26,180 bases of DNA, taken from assembly GCA_030639555.1 (NCBI GenBank), contig DAOWCM010000005.1:1-26180 (forward strand), in the 5' to 3' direction. The notes beneath the pieces are model-generated. The model had not been told where the DNA came from and made no database searches. It saw nothing but the letters and a program-made list of their open reading frames with translations. Made by a program: the position numbers and the translations under genes. Positions 8,200 through 15,360 of the stretch are shown piece by piece. This DNA comes from Candidatus Eiseniibacteriota bacterium. GTDB lineage: Bacteria; Joyebacterota; Joyebacteria; Joyebacterales; Joyebacteraceae. Every line of letters begins with the position of its first letter. The first letter of the stretch is position 1.

Positions 8200-10341
8200 C
8201 TATCCGAACCGCGGCCGTGCCAGGTACATCTCTGCGGCCAGAAGCGCGAGCGCGACGTAGAGAAATGCGCGCCAGAGTTCGCGCCCGTGCCTCGCCTGGA
8301 GCACTTCCTCCTCGAGCCGCGCGCCGGGCTCTATGAACGTGCGTGGGAGCGGCGACAAGTACTCCTCGATCTCGCTCCGATCGGCGGGGGCAAGATCGGA
8401 CTCGCGCGGGTCCACATTGACGGCCCCGAGCGCCACCGTTCGCCCGCCCGCGTGGAAGCGGTAGATTCCCGGTGCGCCGACGCGTTCGACGACCGCCGTA
8501 GAAGCGCCCGTCAGCCTGAGCTCAGTGGTCAGGGTGCGGCCGGAAGGCAGCTCCACCTCCACGCGTTCGGCCGGAGCGTCGCCCAGCCCGGCTACAAGGT
8601 CCTCCCCGACCATGGCGGCCGCGGGACGCGAACTTGTCCGTGACAGCCGCTCGACCAGACGGTGCATGAGCGGGACGATGAACCCGCTCCGCGGCAGGTC
8701 GCTCCAGGAGGGGTCGATACCCATCATGAGGGCAGCGACTTCCCCTCTCGGCAGGGCGAGGTCCAGCGCCGCGTCGTCCGCGACAGCACGGTTGACGACG
8801 AGCGCCGGCCCGATACCCGGCAGCTCCAGGACCTCCTCGACCCTCGCCGCGCGCACATCGAACGCGCGCCGCACCTCTATGTCGTCGATCAGACGCTCGC
8901 CGAACACGAGCCCCTCGAGCAGGGGGTGCCCCTGCAGGGCGGGCGCGAGCCGCACACCCTCGGGCCGCTCAATGGGCGCCCTGATCTCGATCCCGGTGAG
9001 CCTTGGGAGCAGTCCGGCGTTCCAGAAGCGAACGTCGGTTCGATTCCCTAATACGATGAAGACGCCCCCGCCGTCGTCGACGTGCCGCATCAGCCACCGC
9101 TCGGCGTCATCGTCCAGCCTTCCTACGTCTGCAAGGATGACCACCGGGAACCTGTCGTCGGCCTGGCGCGACAGCGCGTTCAGCGGGACCATGGAGACCG
9201 AAAACCTCTTGCTCTCGGTCGTCGGGTCGAGCGCCCGCTCGATGTAGTCGGCGTCATCGAGCCCTTGAGCGAGGTCGGGCCGAACCACCAGAATCTCCGT
9301 AAGACGCGCTGCCGGGATCACAAAGTAATGCCTGTTGTCGGCCGTGAATGCATCAGGCGGGAGCTCGATCCAACCCTCGTGCCATTCGGTCTCGTCCACC
9401 GTAACCGCGAAACGCGCGACCGCGGACCCTCCGCGCTCGACGTCGATGCCCGCCTGTCCGGCCTGCTCTCCGTCAACGAAGAGCCTCACCAGAACCTCGC
9501 GGCTCCGCCCGGCGTGGCTGGACACGCGCACGCTGACGGAGTACAGGCCCGTCGTGCCGCCGTACTTCCGCTCGACGACGGCGGAGCTGAGTCCGAGATT
9601 CGCCGTGGGGCCGTCGAAGAGCAACAGATAGGCGCGCGGGCCATCCTCGCCTCCCCGGGCCCCCGCCTCGCCATCCGAAGCTCCGGTTGCCTCAGAGGAG
9701 CTCCCGGCAGCCGGTCGCGCCCAGCCGGTGCGCTGCAGGTCACCGAGCACGTAGAGTTCGCGGTTGAGATTTCTGGATGCGTCGAGCAGGTCGAGCGAGA
9801 GGTCCACTGCCCCCGAGTAGTCTGTGGCGGCGTCCCCCGCCTCCATCGAGTTCAACGCCTCCAGCAGGACATCCGGACTGAATGTGCCTTCGCCGAGCAC
9901 CGCGTGGGCGGGGTCGCTCGCGGCCACCAGGAACGCCTGGTCTCCGTCATCGAGAAGGCCCGCGATATCACGCGCGGCTGCCAGTGCTGCCGAGAGAAGG
10001 TCGCCGCCATCCCTGTCCCTCGTCATGCTTGCGCTGTTGTCGACAACGATAGCGACCGAGGTCCTCGCGTGCGCACCACCCCCACTCGCAAGTGTCCCTC
10101 TGAGGGTGGGACGGGCCAGCGCCAGTGCCGCGGCGAGTATGATGAGGCTCCTGACGATGAGCAGCAGGATCTGCCTGAGGCGCACACGCCTGATCCGTTT
10201 ACGCTCGAGCTCTTTGAGGAACCGAAGCGAGCTGAAATCGACCGTCGCGACGCGCCGTCGGCTGATGAGATGGATCAGAAGCGGCAAGAGCGCCGCCAGT
10301 GAGGCGAAGAGGAACGCGCCGTTCAGGAAGGTGAAATTCAA
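8200..10341 (-). CDS. BatA-like membrane protein with VWA domain
   Basis: The 713-residue product begins with the N-terminal double-transmembrane BatA domain: a first membrane helix with P-L-L-I-H-L-I-S-R-R-R, a second near 60, and a basic loop between them. A von Willebrand A domain follows with an intact MIDAS (D-N-S-A-S-M near 98-104). A central region with a GATase/ThuA-like look (V-V-I-L-A-D-V-G-R-L) precedes a last transmembrane helix near the C-terminus. Relatives sit in MoxR operons and are thought to form envelope-associated complexes linked to stress tolerance. I place the start at TTG 10341 because AAGGAG lies six bases upstream and the new N-terminus (N-F-T-F-L-N-G) matches the family; the frame extends further to an ATG at 10404 with no such support. 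Confidence 0.87.
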   Translation of the reverse strand: MNFTFLNGAFLFASLAALLPLLIHLISRRRVATVDFSSLRFLKELERKRIRRVRLRQILLLIVRSLIILAAALALARPTLRGTLASGGGAHARTSVAIVVDNSASMTRDRDGGDLLSAALAAARDIAGLLDDGDQAFLVAASDPAHAVLGEGTFSPDVLLEALNSMEAGDAATDYSGAVDLSLDLLDASRNLNRELYVLGDLQRTGWARPAAGSSSEATGASDGEAGARGGEDGPRAYLLLFDGPTANLGLSSAVVERKYGGTTGLYSVSVRVSSHAGRSREVLVRLFVDGEQAGQAGIDVERGGSAVARFAVTVDETEWHEGWIELPPDAFTADNRHYFVIPAARLTEILVVRPDLAQGLDDADYIERALDPTTESKRFSVSMVPLNALSRQADDRFPVVILADVGRLDDDAERWLMRHVDDGGGVFIVLGNRTDVRFWNAGLLPRLTGIEIRAPIERPEGVRLAPALQGHPLLEGLVFGERLIDDIEVRRAFDVRAARVEEVLELPGIGPALVVNRAVADDAALDLALPRGEVAALMMGIDPSWSDLPRSGFIVPLMHRLVERLSRTSSRPAAAMVGEDLVAGLGDAPAERVEVELPSGRTLTTELRLTGASTAVVERVGAPGIYRFHAGGRTVALGAVNVDPRESDLAPADRSEIEEYLSPLPRTFIEPGARLEEEVLQARHGRELWRAFLYVALALLAAEMYLARPRFG

Positions 10342-10435
10342 CCTGCTCTCCTTCGTGTCCGTGGCCCCGGACATGTCCTTCGGCCAGGGCACGTCCGCGG
10401 CCAAGGACTGATGGTTCGCGCGTGTGCTACGAGTG

Positions 10436-11335
10436 CTAGCCGAGCCTCTTGCGCTTCTCCAGATAGGAGAAGAGCGCGCGGTCGTACGGCGTCGACGTCA
10501 GCACGGGCACGTAGTCGATCCTGCTCTCCGCGCACTCGCGCTTCAGCATTGTCTTCCAGCGCTCCACTGCTTCCACGTAGTCGCCACGAATCGAGAACGG
10601 TTCCGTCGTCATGAGCTCACCCGTTTCCATGTCGCGGAATGTCGCATCGGCCTCGAAGCGGAACTCCGCCTCGGCAGGGTCCAGCACGTGGAAAACGATG
10701 ACCTCGTGCTTCAGGTGACGGAAGTGCTTGAGTCCGGGAAGCACACGCTCGGGATCGTCGAGCAGATCGGACACGAGGATTACCAGCCCGCGCCGCTTCA
10801 CGCGCCGCGCCAGCTCGTGAAGCACGATGCCGATGTCGGTCTCTGCAGAAGCCTCCGCCCGGTCGAGTGCCGTGAGCAGTGCATGCAGCTGTGTCGGGCT
10901 TGATCTCGGCGCGACGAACTCGCGTACGGCCTGATCGAATACCATGAGTCCGACGGAGTCCTGCTGCTTGAGCATGAGGTAGATGAGCGCGGCCGAGAGG
11001 AAGCGCGAGTAGTCGAGCTTCGAGATAGCTTCGGACCCGTACTTCATCGACCTGCTGGCGTCGAGGAGGATGTAGCCCCGGAGGTTGGTCTCTTCCTCGT
11101 ACTCCTTGATGTATAACCGGTCGGTCTTCCCGTAGACCTTCCAGTCGATGTGTTTGAGCGGGTCGCCGGGCATGTACTGACGATGCTCCGCGAACTCGAC
11201 GCTGAAGCCCTTGTACGGACTCCGGTGCATCCCAGTGACGAAACCTTCGACGACGAGGCGCGCGCGCAACTCCATCGTCGCGAGCTTCGACACGACAACG
11301 GGGTCGAGGAATCGTCTGTAGGACTCGTCGGGCAT
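10436..11335 (-). CDS. DUF58 domain protein of the MoxR operon
   Basis: The 299-residue protein has the DUF58 signature: E-H-R-Q-Y-M-P-G-D at 50-58, then the I-D-W-K-V-Y-G-K-T-D-R-L segment and Y-x-E-E-T-N-L. A VWA-like fold follows with D-A-S-R-S-M at 92-97. DUF58 proteins are soluble partners of MoxR ATPases and BatA-type membrane proteins; the biochemical activity is unknown. The ATG at 11335 fits the family N-terminus; the frame runs 31 residues further upstream through low-complexity sequence that is probably untranslated. The ribosome site is weak (GAGAG). The gene lies 120 bases after moxR and 94 bases before the BatA-like gene. Confidence 0.9.
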   Translation of the reverse strand: MPDESYRRFLDPVVVSKLATMELRARLVVEGFVTGMHRSPYKGFSVEFAEHRQYMPGDPLKHIDWKVYGKTDRLYIKEYEEETNLRGYILLDASRSMKYGSEAISKLDYSRFLSAALIYLMLKQQDSVGLMVFDQAVREFVAPRSSPTQLHALLTALDRAEASAETDIGIVLHELARRVKRRGLVILVSDLLDDPERVLPGLKHFRHLKHEVIVFHVLDPAEAEFRFEADATFRDMETGELMTTEPFSIRGDYVEAVERWKTMLKRECAESRIDYVPVLTSTPYDRALFSYLEKRKRLG

Positions 11336-11455
11336 CGTCGGTCTCTCTTGTGTGCGCCGGGGCTCCGGCGCTGGACCGTCGGTCTCCCCCGCAGTGCGAT
11401 TCAGCCCAGTCGAGGGCTGTTCGAGCACCGGGGGGAGGGCCGGCGGTCCAGCGTG

Positions 11456-12466
11456 CTAGTTCGTTTCCTTCACGAGGCGATCGACGATGTCCGACGCGGA
11501 CACGCCGTCGGCCTCAGCATTGAAGTTCGTAACGATGCGATGCCGCAGGACGGGCTGCGCGACCGCCTTCACATCCTCGGTCTCGGGCGCGAACTTGCCT
11601 CTTAGGATCGCACGGGTCTTGGCACCGAGGACCAGATACTGCGACGCGCGCGGGCCGGCGCCCCAGCTGACCCAGTTCCGGATGTAGTCGGGTGAATCGT
11701 CAGTCGGGCGCGTGCTCCGGGCGAGGCGGATCGCGTAGGCCAGAACGTGGTCCGGCACGGGCACCCGGCGGACGAGCTTCTGGAGTCTGATGATGTCCTC
11801 GCCGGTAAGGACGATCTTGAGATCGGGAACGTAGGCGCTCGTGGTCGACTCGACGATCTCCCGCTCTTCCTCTTCGGTCGGATAGTCCACGTAGATGCTG
11901 AACATGAAGCGGTCGAGCTGCGCCTCCGGAAGCGGATACGTTCCTTCAAGCTCGATGGGATTCTGCGTGGCCAGCACGAAGAACGGCAGGTCGAGCGAGT
12001 AGGTATTGCCCCCGGATGTCACCTGCTTCTCCTGCATGGCTTGCAGCAGGGCGGCCTGGGTCTTGGGCGGCGTTCTGTTGATCTCGTCGGCGAGCACCAC
12101 GTTCGCGAATACCGGGCCCTTGATGAACTTGAAGCTCCGGGCGTGGGTCGTCGGGTCCTCCTCGATGATGTCCGTCCCTGTGATGTCGGATGGCATGAGG
12201 TCGGGCGTGAACTGGATGCGCTTGAACCCAAGATCGATGACGCCCGCGAGCGTGCTTACCATCAGGGTCTTCGCGAGCCCCGGCACACCTATAAGCAGGC
12301 AGTGCCCGTCCGCCAGTATGGCCATCATGAGCTCGTCGATCACTTGGTCCTGCCCGACTATCGCCTTCCGCACCTCCCTGAAGATCGCGTCGCGTGCGCT
12401 TGCCAACGCTTCAATGGCCTCCAGGTCTCCCTTGCCCTTACGGGGCAGTGCACCTTCTGAGCTCAT
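11456..12466 (-). CDS. MoxR-family AAA+ ATPase
   Basis: The 336-residue protein has Walker A G-V-P-G-L-A-K-T at 60-67, Walker B V-L-A-D-E-I-N-R near 124-131, and sensor 1 A-T-Q-N-P-I-E. It also has the typical MoxR stretches T-P-D-L-M-P-S-D-I-T-G and G-T-Y-P-L-P-E-A-Q-L-D-R-F. MoxR ATPases act as chaperones that remodel or activate partner proteins, usually VWA proteins encoded next to them, as here. GAGGAAG lies about six bases before the ATG at 12466, which is why I reject the 19 extra upstream residues. It is the first gene of the MoxR-DUF58-BatA set and probably leads the run that goes on into mfd. Confidence 0.95.
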   Translation of the reverse strand: MSSEGALPRKGKGDLEAIEALASARDAIFREVRKAIVGQDQVIDELMMAILADGHCLLIGVPGLAKTLMVSTLAGVIDLGFKRIQFTPDLMPSDITGTDIIEEDPTTHARSFKFIKGPVFANVVLADEINRTPPKTQAALLQAMQEKQVTSGGNTYSLDLPFFVLATQNPIELEGTYPLPEAQLDRFMFSIYVDYPTEEEEREIVESTTSAYVPDLKIVLTGEDIIRLQKLVRRVPVPDHVLAYAIRLARSTRPTDDSPDYIRNWVSWGAGPRASQYLVLGAKTRAILRGKFAPETEDVKAVAQPVLRHRIVTNFNAEADGVSASDIVDRLVKETN

Positions 12467-12603
12467 GGTCTTCCTCGTTTCCCGTGGGAGTCTGTCAAGG
12501 CTCCTGGTTTCATCGGAACACAAATGGGGTAGCGTGAATGCGCCTAGCCGCCGCGCCGGGCCGTGTGCACGCCCCCCGCGCCGCGGTTATGTCATCCAAG
12601 AAT

Positions 12604-12641
12604 CCCGGACCACACGCATCTTAGGACACTTGTGGTCCGGG
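12604..12641 (-). terminator. 11-bp stem-loop between the beta-helix gene and moxR
   Basis: CCCGGACCACA at 12604-12614 pairs perfectly with TGTGGTCCGGG at 12631-12641 around a 16-base loop. It lies 68 bases past the stop of the beta-helix gene and 138 bases before moxR, both on the minus strand. The minus strand reads ATTCTTGG after it, so the T-tract is short. The most likely role is 3' end of the secreted-protein operon, with a moxR leader structure as the alternative. I see no gene in the 242 bases between the two genes. Confidence 0.55.
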
Positions 12642-12708
12642 TCAGTCTAGCAGGATATGAAGGCTCTGTTCAAGGGCCGCTCGCGGGTGAGCACCGCACA
12701 AGCGGGAC

Positions 12709-14412
12709 CTATCGATACATCGCCTTGATCTCTCCCCAGCTGCGGACCTCCACCGGCGTCGCGGGACAACCCACGTCCCACTTGCCCATCTGCCCACAGG
12801 GGCTGTTCACCGAGGAACACGGGGAGTTATCGTACAGCATGTAGGCCTCATCCAGGTCGCCCCCGCCGCAGAACAGCGGGTCCGCCGAGATGTTGCCGGC
12901 AACTCCGTAGAGCAACGCGATGCATCCCGTCCAGTCGCCGCCCGTGTTGCCGAACACATCAGTGCACGAGACGACTGCGTCGAGCGGCTCGACGCAAGTG
13001 ACCGCCTCTCCCTGGCCGAAGGCAACAATCGAGTTGCCCAGGATCAGGTTGGATGCGCGGCAGTAGAGCGCGCTGCCGTAGTCAGCGCTGTTCTCCGCGA
13101 ATGTTGCCTCCAACAGGGAAACGGCCGCCGCCTCTCTGACGTGAACGGCACCGCCACGGACGCCCACATTCCCGATGAACGCGGTGCTGCTGATAGACAC
13201 CACGGCCTTGTACAGATGGACGGCACCGCCGCCGTGCGTCTCGTCGGTTCCCGTGGACACGTTCCCGAAGAAGATGCAGTCCGTCACCCAGGGATTGGCC
13301 TCATCCGCGTAGAGACCGCCTCCCGATATCGCCACACCGCCCTCGAAGAAGTTGCCGTTGAGCTGCGCCATCGAATTCTCGACGCAGTAGATCCCGGCGC
13401 CCGCATTCGCCCTGTTGGCGGTGAAGACGCTGTTCAGGATGCCAGGATGCGAATTGTCCCGGCAGTTGACGCCGCCGCCGCGCGCCGCGTAGTTGAATCC
13501 AAACTCGCAGTCGCTGATCGTCGGGGCGCTGCGCAGGAGGGCAACCCCGCCGCCACCGAAACCACTCAACGTGCCCAGAGCCTCATTCTGCAGGAAGCTG
13601 CAGAACGAGATCTCCGGAGACGAGTCCTCGCAGTAGATCCCTCCCCCGTTGCGCTCGGCGGAGTTCAGAATGAAGTCACACCCGGATACCGTCGGCGACG
13701 AATCGTCGTAACAGAACAGGCCCGCGCCGTGGTAACCGTAAGTGAAGTTCTCCTTGAACGTGCAGTCCGTCACCGTGGGATGCGCTCCGAACGCGCAGTA
13801 GAGACCCCCGCCGCTGCTCGCGCTGTTTTCGTCGAACCTACACCCGGAGATGACGGGAGACGACGCATTGCACTGCATCCCGCCCCCTCCATAGCCGAAT
13901 CCGGATGTCGTCACGGTGTTCCCGGTGAACTCGCACGCGAGCACCGTGGGGTCGGCGTCGAGACAGTACATCCCGCCGCCGGCCTCCGCAGCGGAGTTCA
14001 GGTCGAACACACACCCGTCTATGATAGGAGATGCCGCCTCGCAGCAGAGTCCTCCACCCCGAGTCGCATACCCGTTCCGGATGGTGAAGCCGGAGACGAC
14101 TGACGTGTTGTCCTCACCGGTGTGGAAGTAGAGACCCCGGTCCGCGCCCTCGCAGTCGATGACCGTCACCTCGGGCCCGCCATCCGCTACCAGCGCCAGG
14201 CTCTTCCCGCCGAAGTCCAGGGCTCGGTTCCCGGCGCCTGTGTACGTCCCGGGATGGACCAGAACGGTGTCGCCGTTCGCAGCAGCCGCTATGGCGTCAG
14301 CGATCTCGTCGAAGTCGCCGGGCACGTGGAGTGTCGCAGCCCACGCGGCCGACGCGGCGCACACAACGATCACCACCGTGGCGACGCACGAGTTCATTCG
14401 CGCTCGTTTCAT
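12709..14412 (-). CDS. Secreted parallel beta-helix protein with Cys ladders and a shared C-terminal tail
   Basis: This 567-residue protein has a signal peptide (1-25, ending A-A-W-A). A V-P-G-D-F-D-E-I-x-x-A-I segment typical of pectin-lyase-like folds follows, then about 13 coils of 24-30 residues built on G-G-G-x-Y-C-x-x-x-S-P-x-I-x-x-C-x-F-x-x-N-x-A. Most coils put Cys at the same two positions, which would stack into ladders. The role is unknown; such proteins sit on the surface or outside the cell and bind or cut polysaccharides, but no catalytic site is recognisable. The C-terminus (P-V-E-V-R-S-W-G-E-I-K-A-M-Y-R) matches the end of the upstream gene. The ATG at 14412 has GGGAGGT five bases upstream; the frame extends 37 residues further, overlapping that gene, and is rejected. 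Confidence 0.85.
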   Translation of the reverse strand: MKRARMNSCVATVVIVVCAASAAWAATLHVPGDFDEIADAIAAAANGDTVLVHPGTYTGAGNRALDFGGKSLALVADGGPEVTVIDCEGADRGLYFHTGEDNTSVVSGFTIRNGYATRGGGLCCEAASPIIDGCVFDLNSAAEAGGGMYCLDADPTVLACEFTGNTVTTSGFGYGGGGMQCNASSPVISGCRFDENSASSGGGLYCAFGAHPTVTDCTFKENFTYGYHGAGLFCYDDSSPTVSGCDFILNSAERNGGGIYCEDSSPEISFCSFLQNEALGTLSGFGGGGVALLRSAPTISDCEFGFNYAARGGGVNCRDNSHPGILNSVFTANRANAGAGIYCVENSMAQLNGNFFEGGVAISGGGLYADEANPWVTDCIFFGNVSTGTDETHGGGAVHLYKAVVSISSTAFIGNVGVRGGAVHVREAAAVSLLEATFAENSADYGSALYCRASNLILGNSIVAFGQGEAVTCVEPLDAVVSCTDVFGNTGGDWTGCIALLYGVAGNISADPLFCGGGDLDEAYMLYDNSPCSSVNSPCGQMGKWDVGCPATPVEVRSWGEIKAMYR

Positions 14413-14449
14413 TTGCACCTCCCTATCTATTCGCACCGTTGCAGAATCC

Positions 14450-15028
14450 TTACCGGTAGAGCGCCTTGACTGAGCCCCAGGTAGCGTCCTCGACCGGCAC
14501 GACGGGGAAGCATTCCTCGTCACCCTCGAGCGCGTCCTTGCCCACTCCTCCGTGCATCCAGACGCAGTAGTAGTCGAGCTCCACGGGAGAAGGGCAGTCC
14601 ATGGTCCAGCGCGGCCACTCGGGGTGGTCGAGGATCATGACGTCACCCGGCGTGTCCAGGTAGACAAGGCTGAGTTTCGCCACGTAGAGGAACCGCTCCG
14701 TGTGGCAGTCGCCCGACGTCAGTACGATGCCCTCGTCCCACGTGCCCATGGTGAGACAACCAGGGAGAAGGCACGTGAGCGCGGTGGTGGCTGACATCCC
14801 TGGCGTGATGTAACCCGCGAAGCAGATGCCCGCAAAGGCGTTAATGCCGTAGACGCAGACGTACGCATCGAACACCTCATAGAGGTCGGGGTCTATGCGG
14901 CTCTGCACGTCCGACCACGACGTCGCCGTTCCGGAGAAGTCTATGCACACCTGACAGTCCGGATTGTCACCGGCGACTGCTGAAATGGAGCAGGCCGCCA
15001 CGACAATGATTACCAACGCCGTTCGCAT
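14450..15028 (-). CDS. Small secreted Cys-rich protein with the shared C-terminal tail
   Basis: I do not recognise the family. The 192-residue product has a signal peptide (about 1-20, ending A-V-A-G). Its mature part has ten cysteines and hydrophobic beta-like stretches, which suggests a disulfide-bonded extracytoplasmic domain. The C-terminal 15 residues (P-V-E-D-A-T-W-G-S-V-K-A-L-Y-R) closely match the end of the downstream beta-helix protein, although the rest of the two proteins shows no evident similarity. The ATG has AGGAGG seven bases upstream. The stop lies 37 bases before the beta-helix start, so the two are probably co-transcribed and exported together. Confidence 0.8.
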   Translation of the reverse strand: MRTALVIIVVAACSISAVAGDNPDCQVCIDFSGTATSWSDVQSRIDPDLYEVFDAYVCVYGINAFAGICFAGYITPGMSATTALTCLLPGCLTMGTWDEGIVLTSGDCHTERFLYVAKLSLVYLDTPGDVMILDHPEWPRWTMDCPSPVELDYYCVWMHGGVGKDALEGDEECFPVVPVEDATWGSVKALYR

Positions 15029-15062
15029 AACACGGCCTCCTGTCTCGAGCTCCTCCGGCGAG

Positions 15063-15156
15063 CTAGTGGTACATCACCTTGACGGCGTCCCAAAGCGACG
15101 TCCTCGACGGGCGCGACCTTCCCCTCACGGCACCGTCCCTGCGTTAGCGCCCTCAT
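15063..15156 (-). pseudogene. Relic of a third tail-bearing gene, frameshifted
   Basis: On the minus strand, an open stretch from an ATG at 15156 reads C-R-E-G-K-V-A-P-V-E-D-V-A. A +1 shift is then needed to continue W-D-A-V-K-V-M-Y-H and stop (TAG, 15065-15063). This repeats the tail of the two downstream genes at both protein and DNA level (GTCGAGGACG and the TGGG...GTCAAG core), with one extra base at about 15091-15096. No ribosome site or signal peptide precedes it, so only the 3' end of a former gene seems to remain. A base error in the assembly could explain the shift but not the missing body. Confidence 0.6.
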
Positions 15157-15360
15157 GGCACACACACTTAACTTTGGATGATATCATACTTCACACGTCT
15201 TCGCAAGAAGAGGCGTGCCGCCTCTGCGCCTACGGCGGTCCGCGAATCGGACGCCGCAATGCGATGGGGGCGGGTGCTGGACCGAGCGTCTCGCGGATGA
15301 CGGTGCTAGGGTATATAATCGGGAGTGCGGTCTGCGATTCCATCGACTCGAGGTGTCCTC
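15157..15360. promoter_or_regulatory. Divergent intergenic region with TATAAT box for the M28 gene
   Basis: Together with the relic tail and 34 bases of leader, this fills the 332 bases between the Cys-rich protein and the M28 peptidase. It is more AT-rich than its flanks. A perfect TATAAT at 15314-15319 lies 41 bases before the M28 ATG; at the 17-base position the -35 is poor (TCGCGG). A 10-base palindrome ATGATATCAT is at 15178-15187, and TATGAT there could serve as a -10 for the minus-strand secreted genes, also without a clear -35. No gene is visible. Confidence 0.45.

Noticed and set aside
9082..10302. 406-codon plus-strand frame opposite the BatA-like gene
   Set aside because: It is rich in Arg, Pro and His as expected of an antisense frame; the minus strand has a MIDAS motif and membrane helices.
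13141..14103. 320-codon plus-strand frame opposite the beta-helix gene
   Set aside because: It mirrors the regular repeats of the real gene; there is no signal peptide or known motif.
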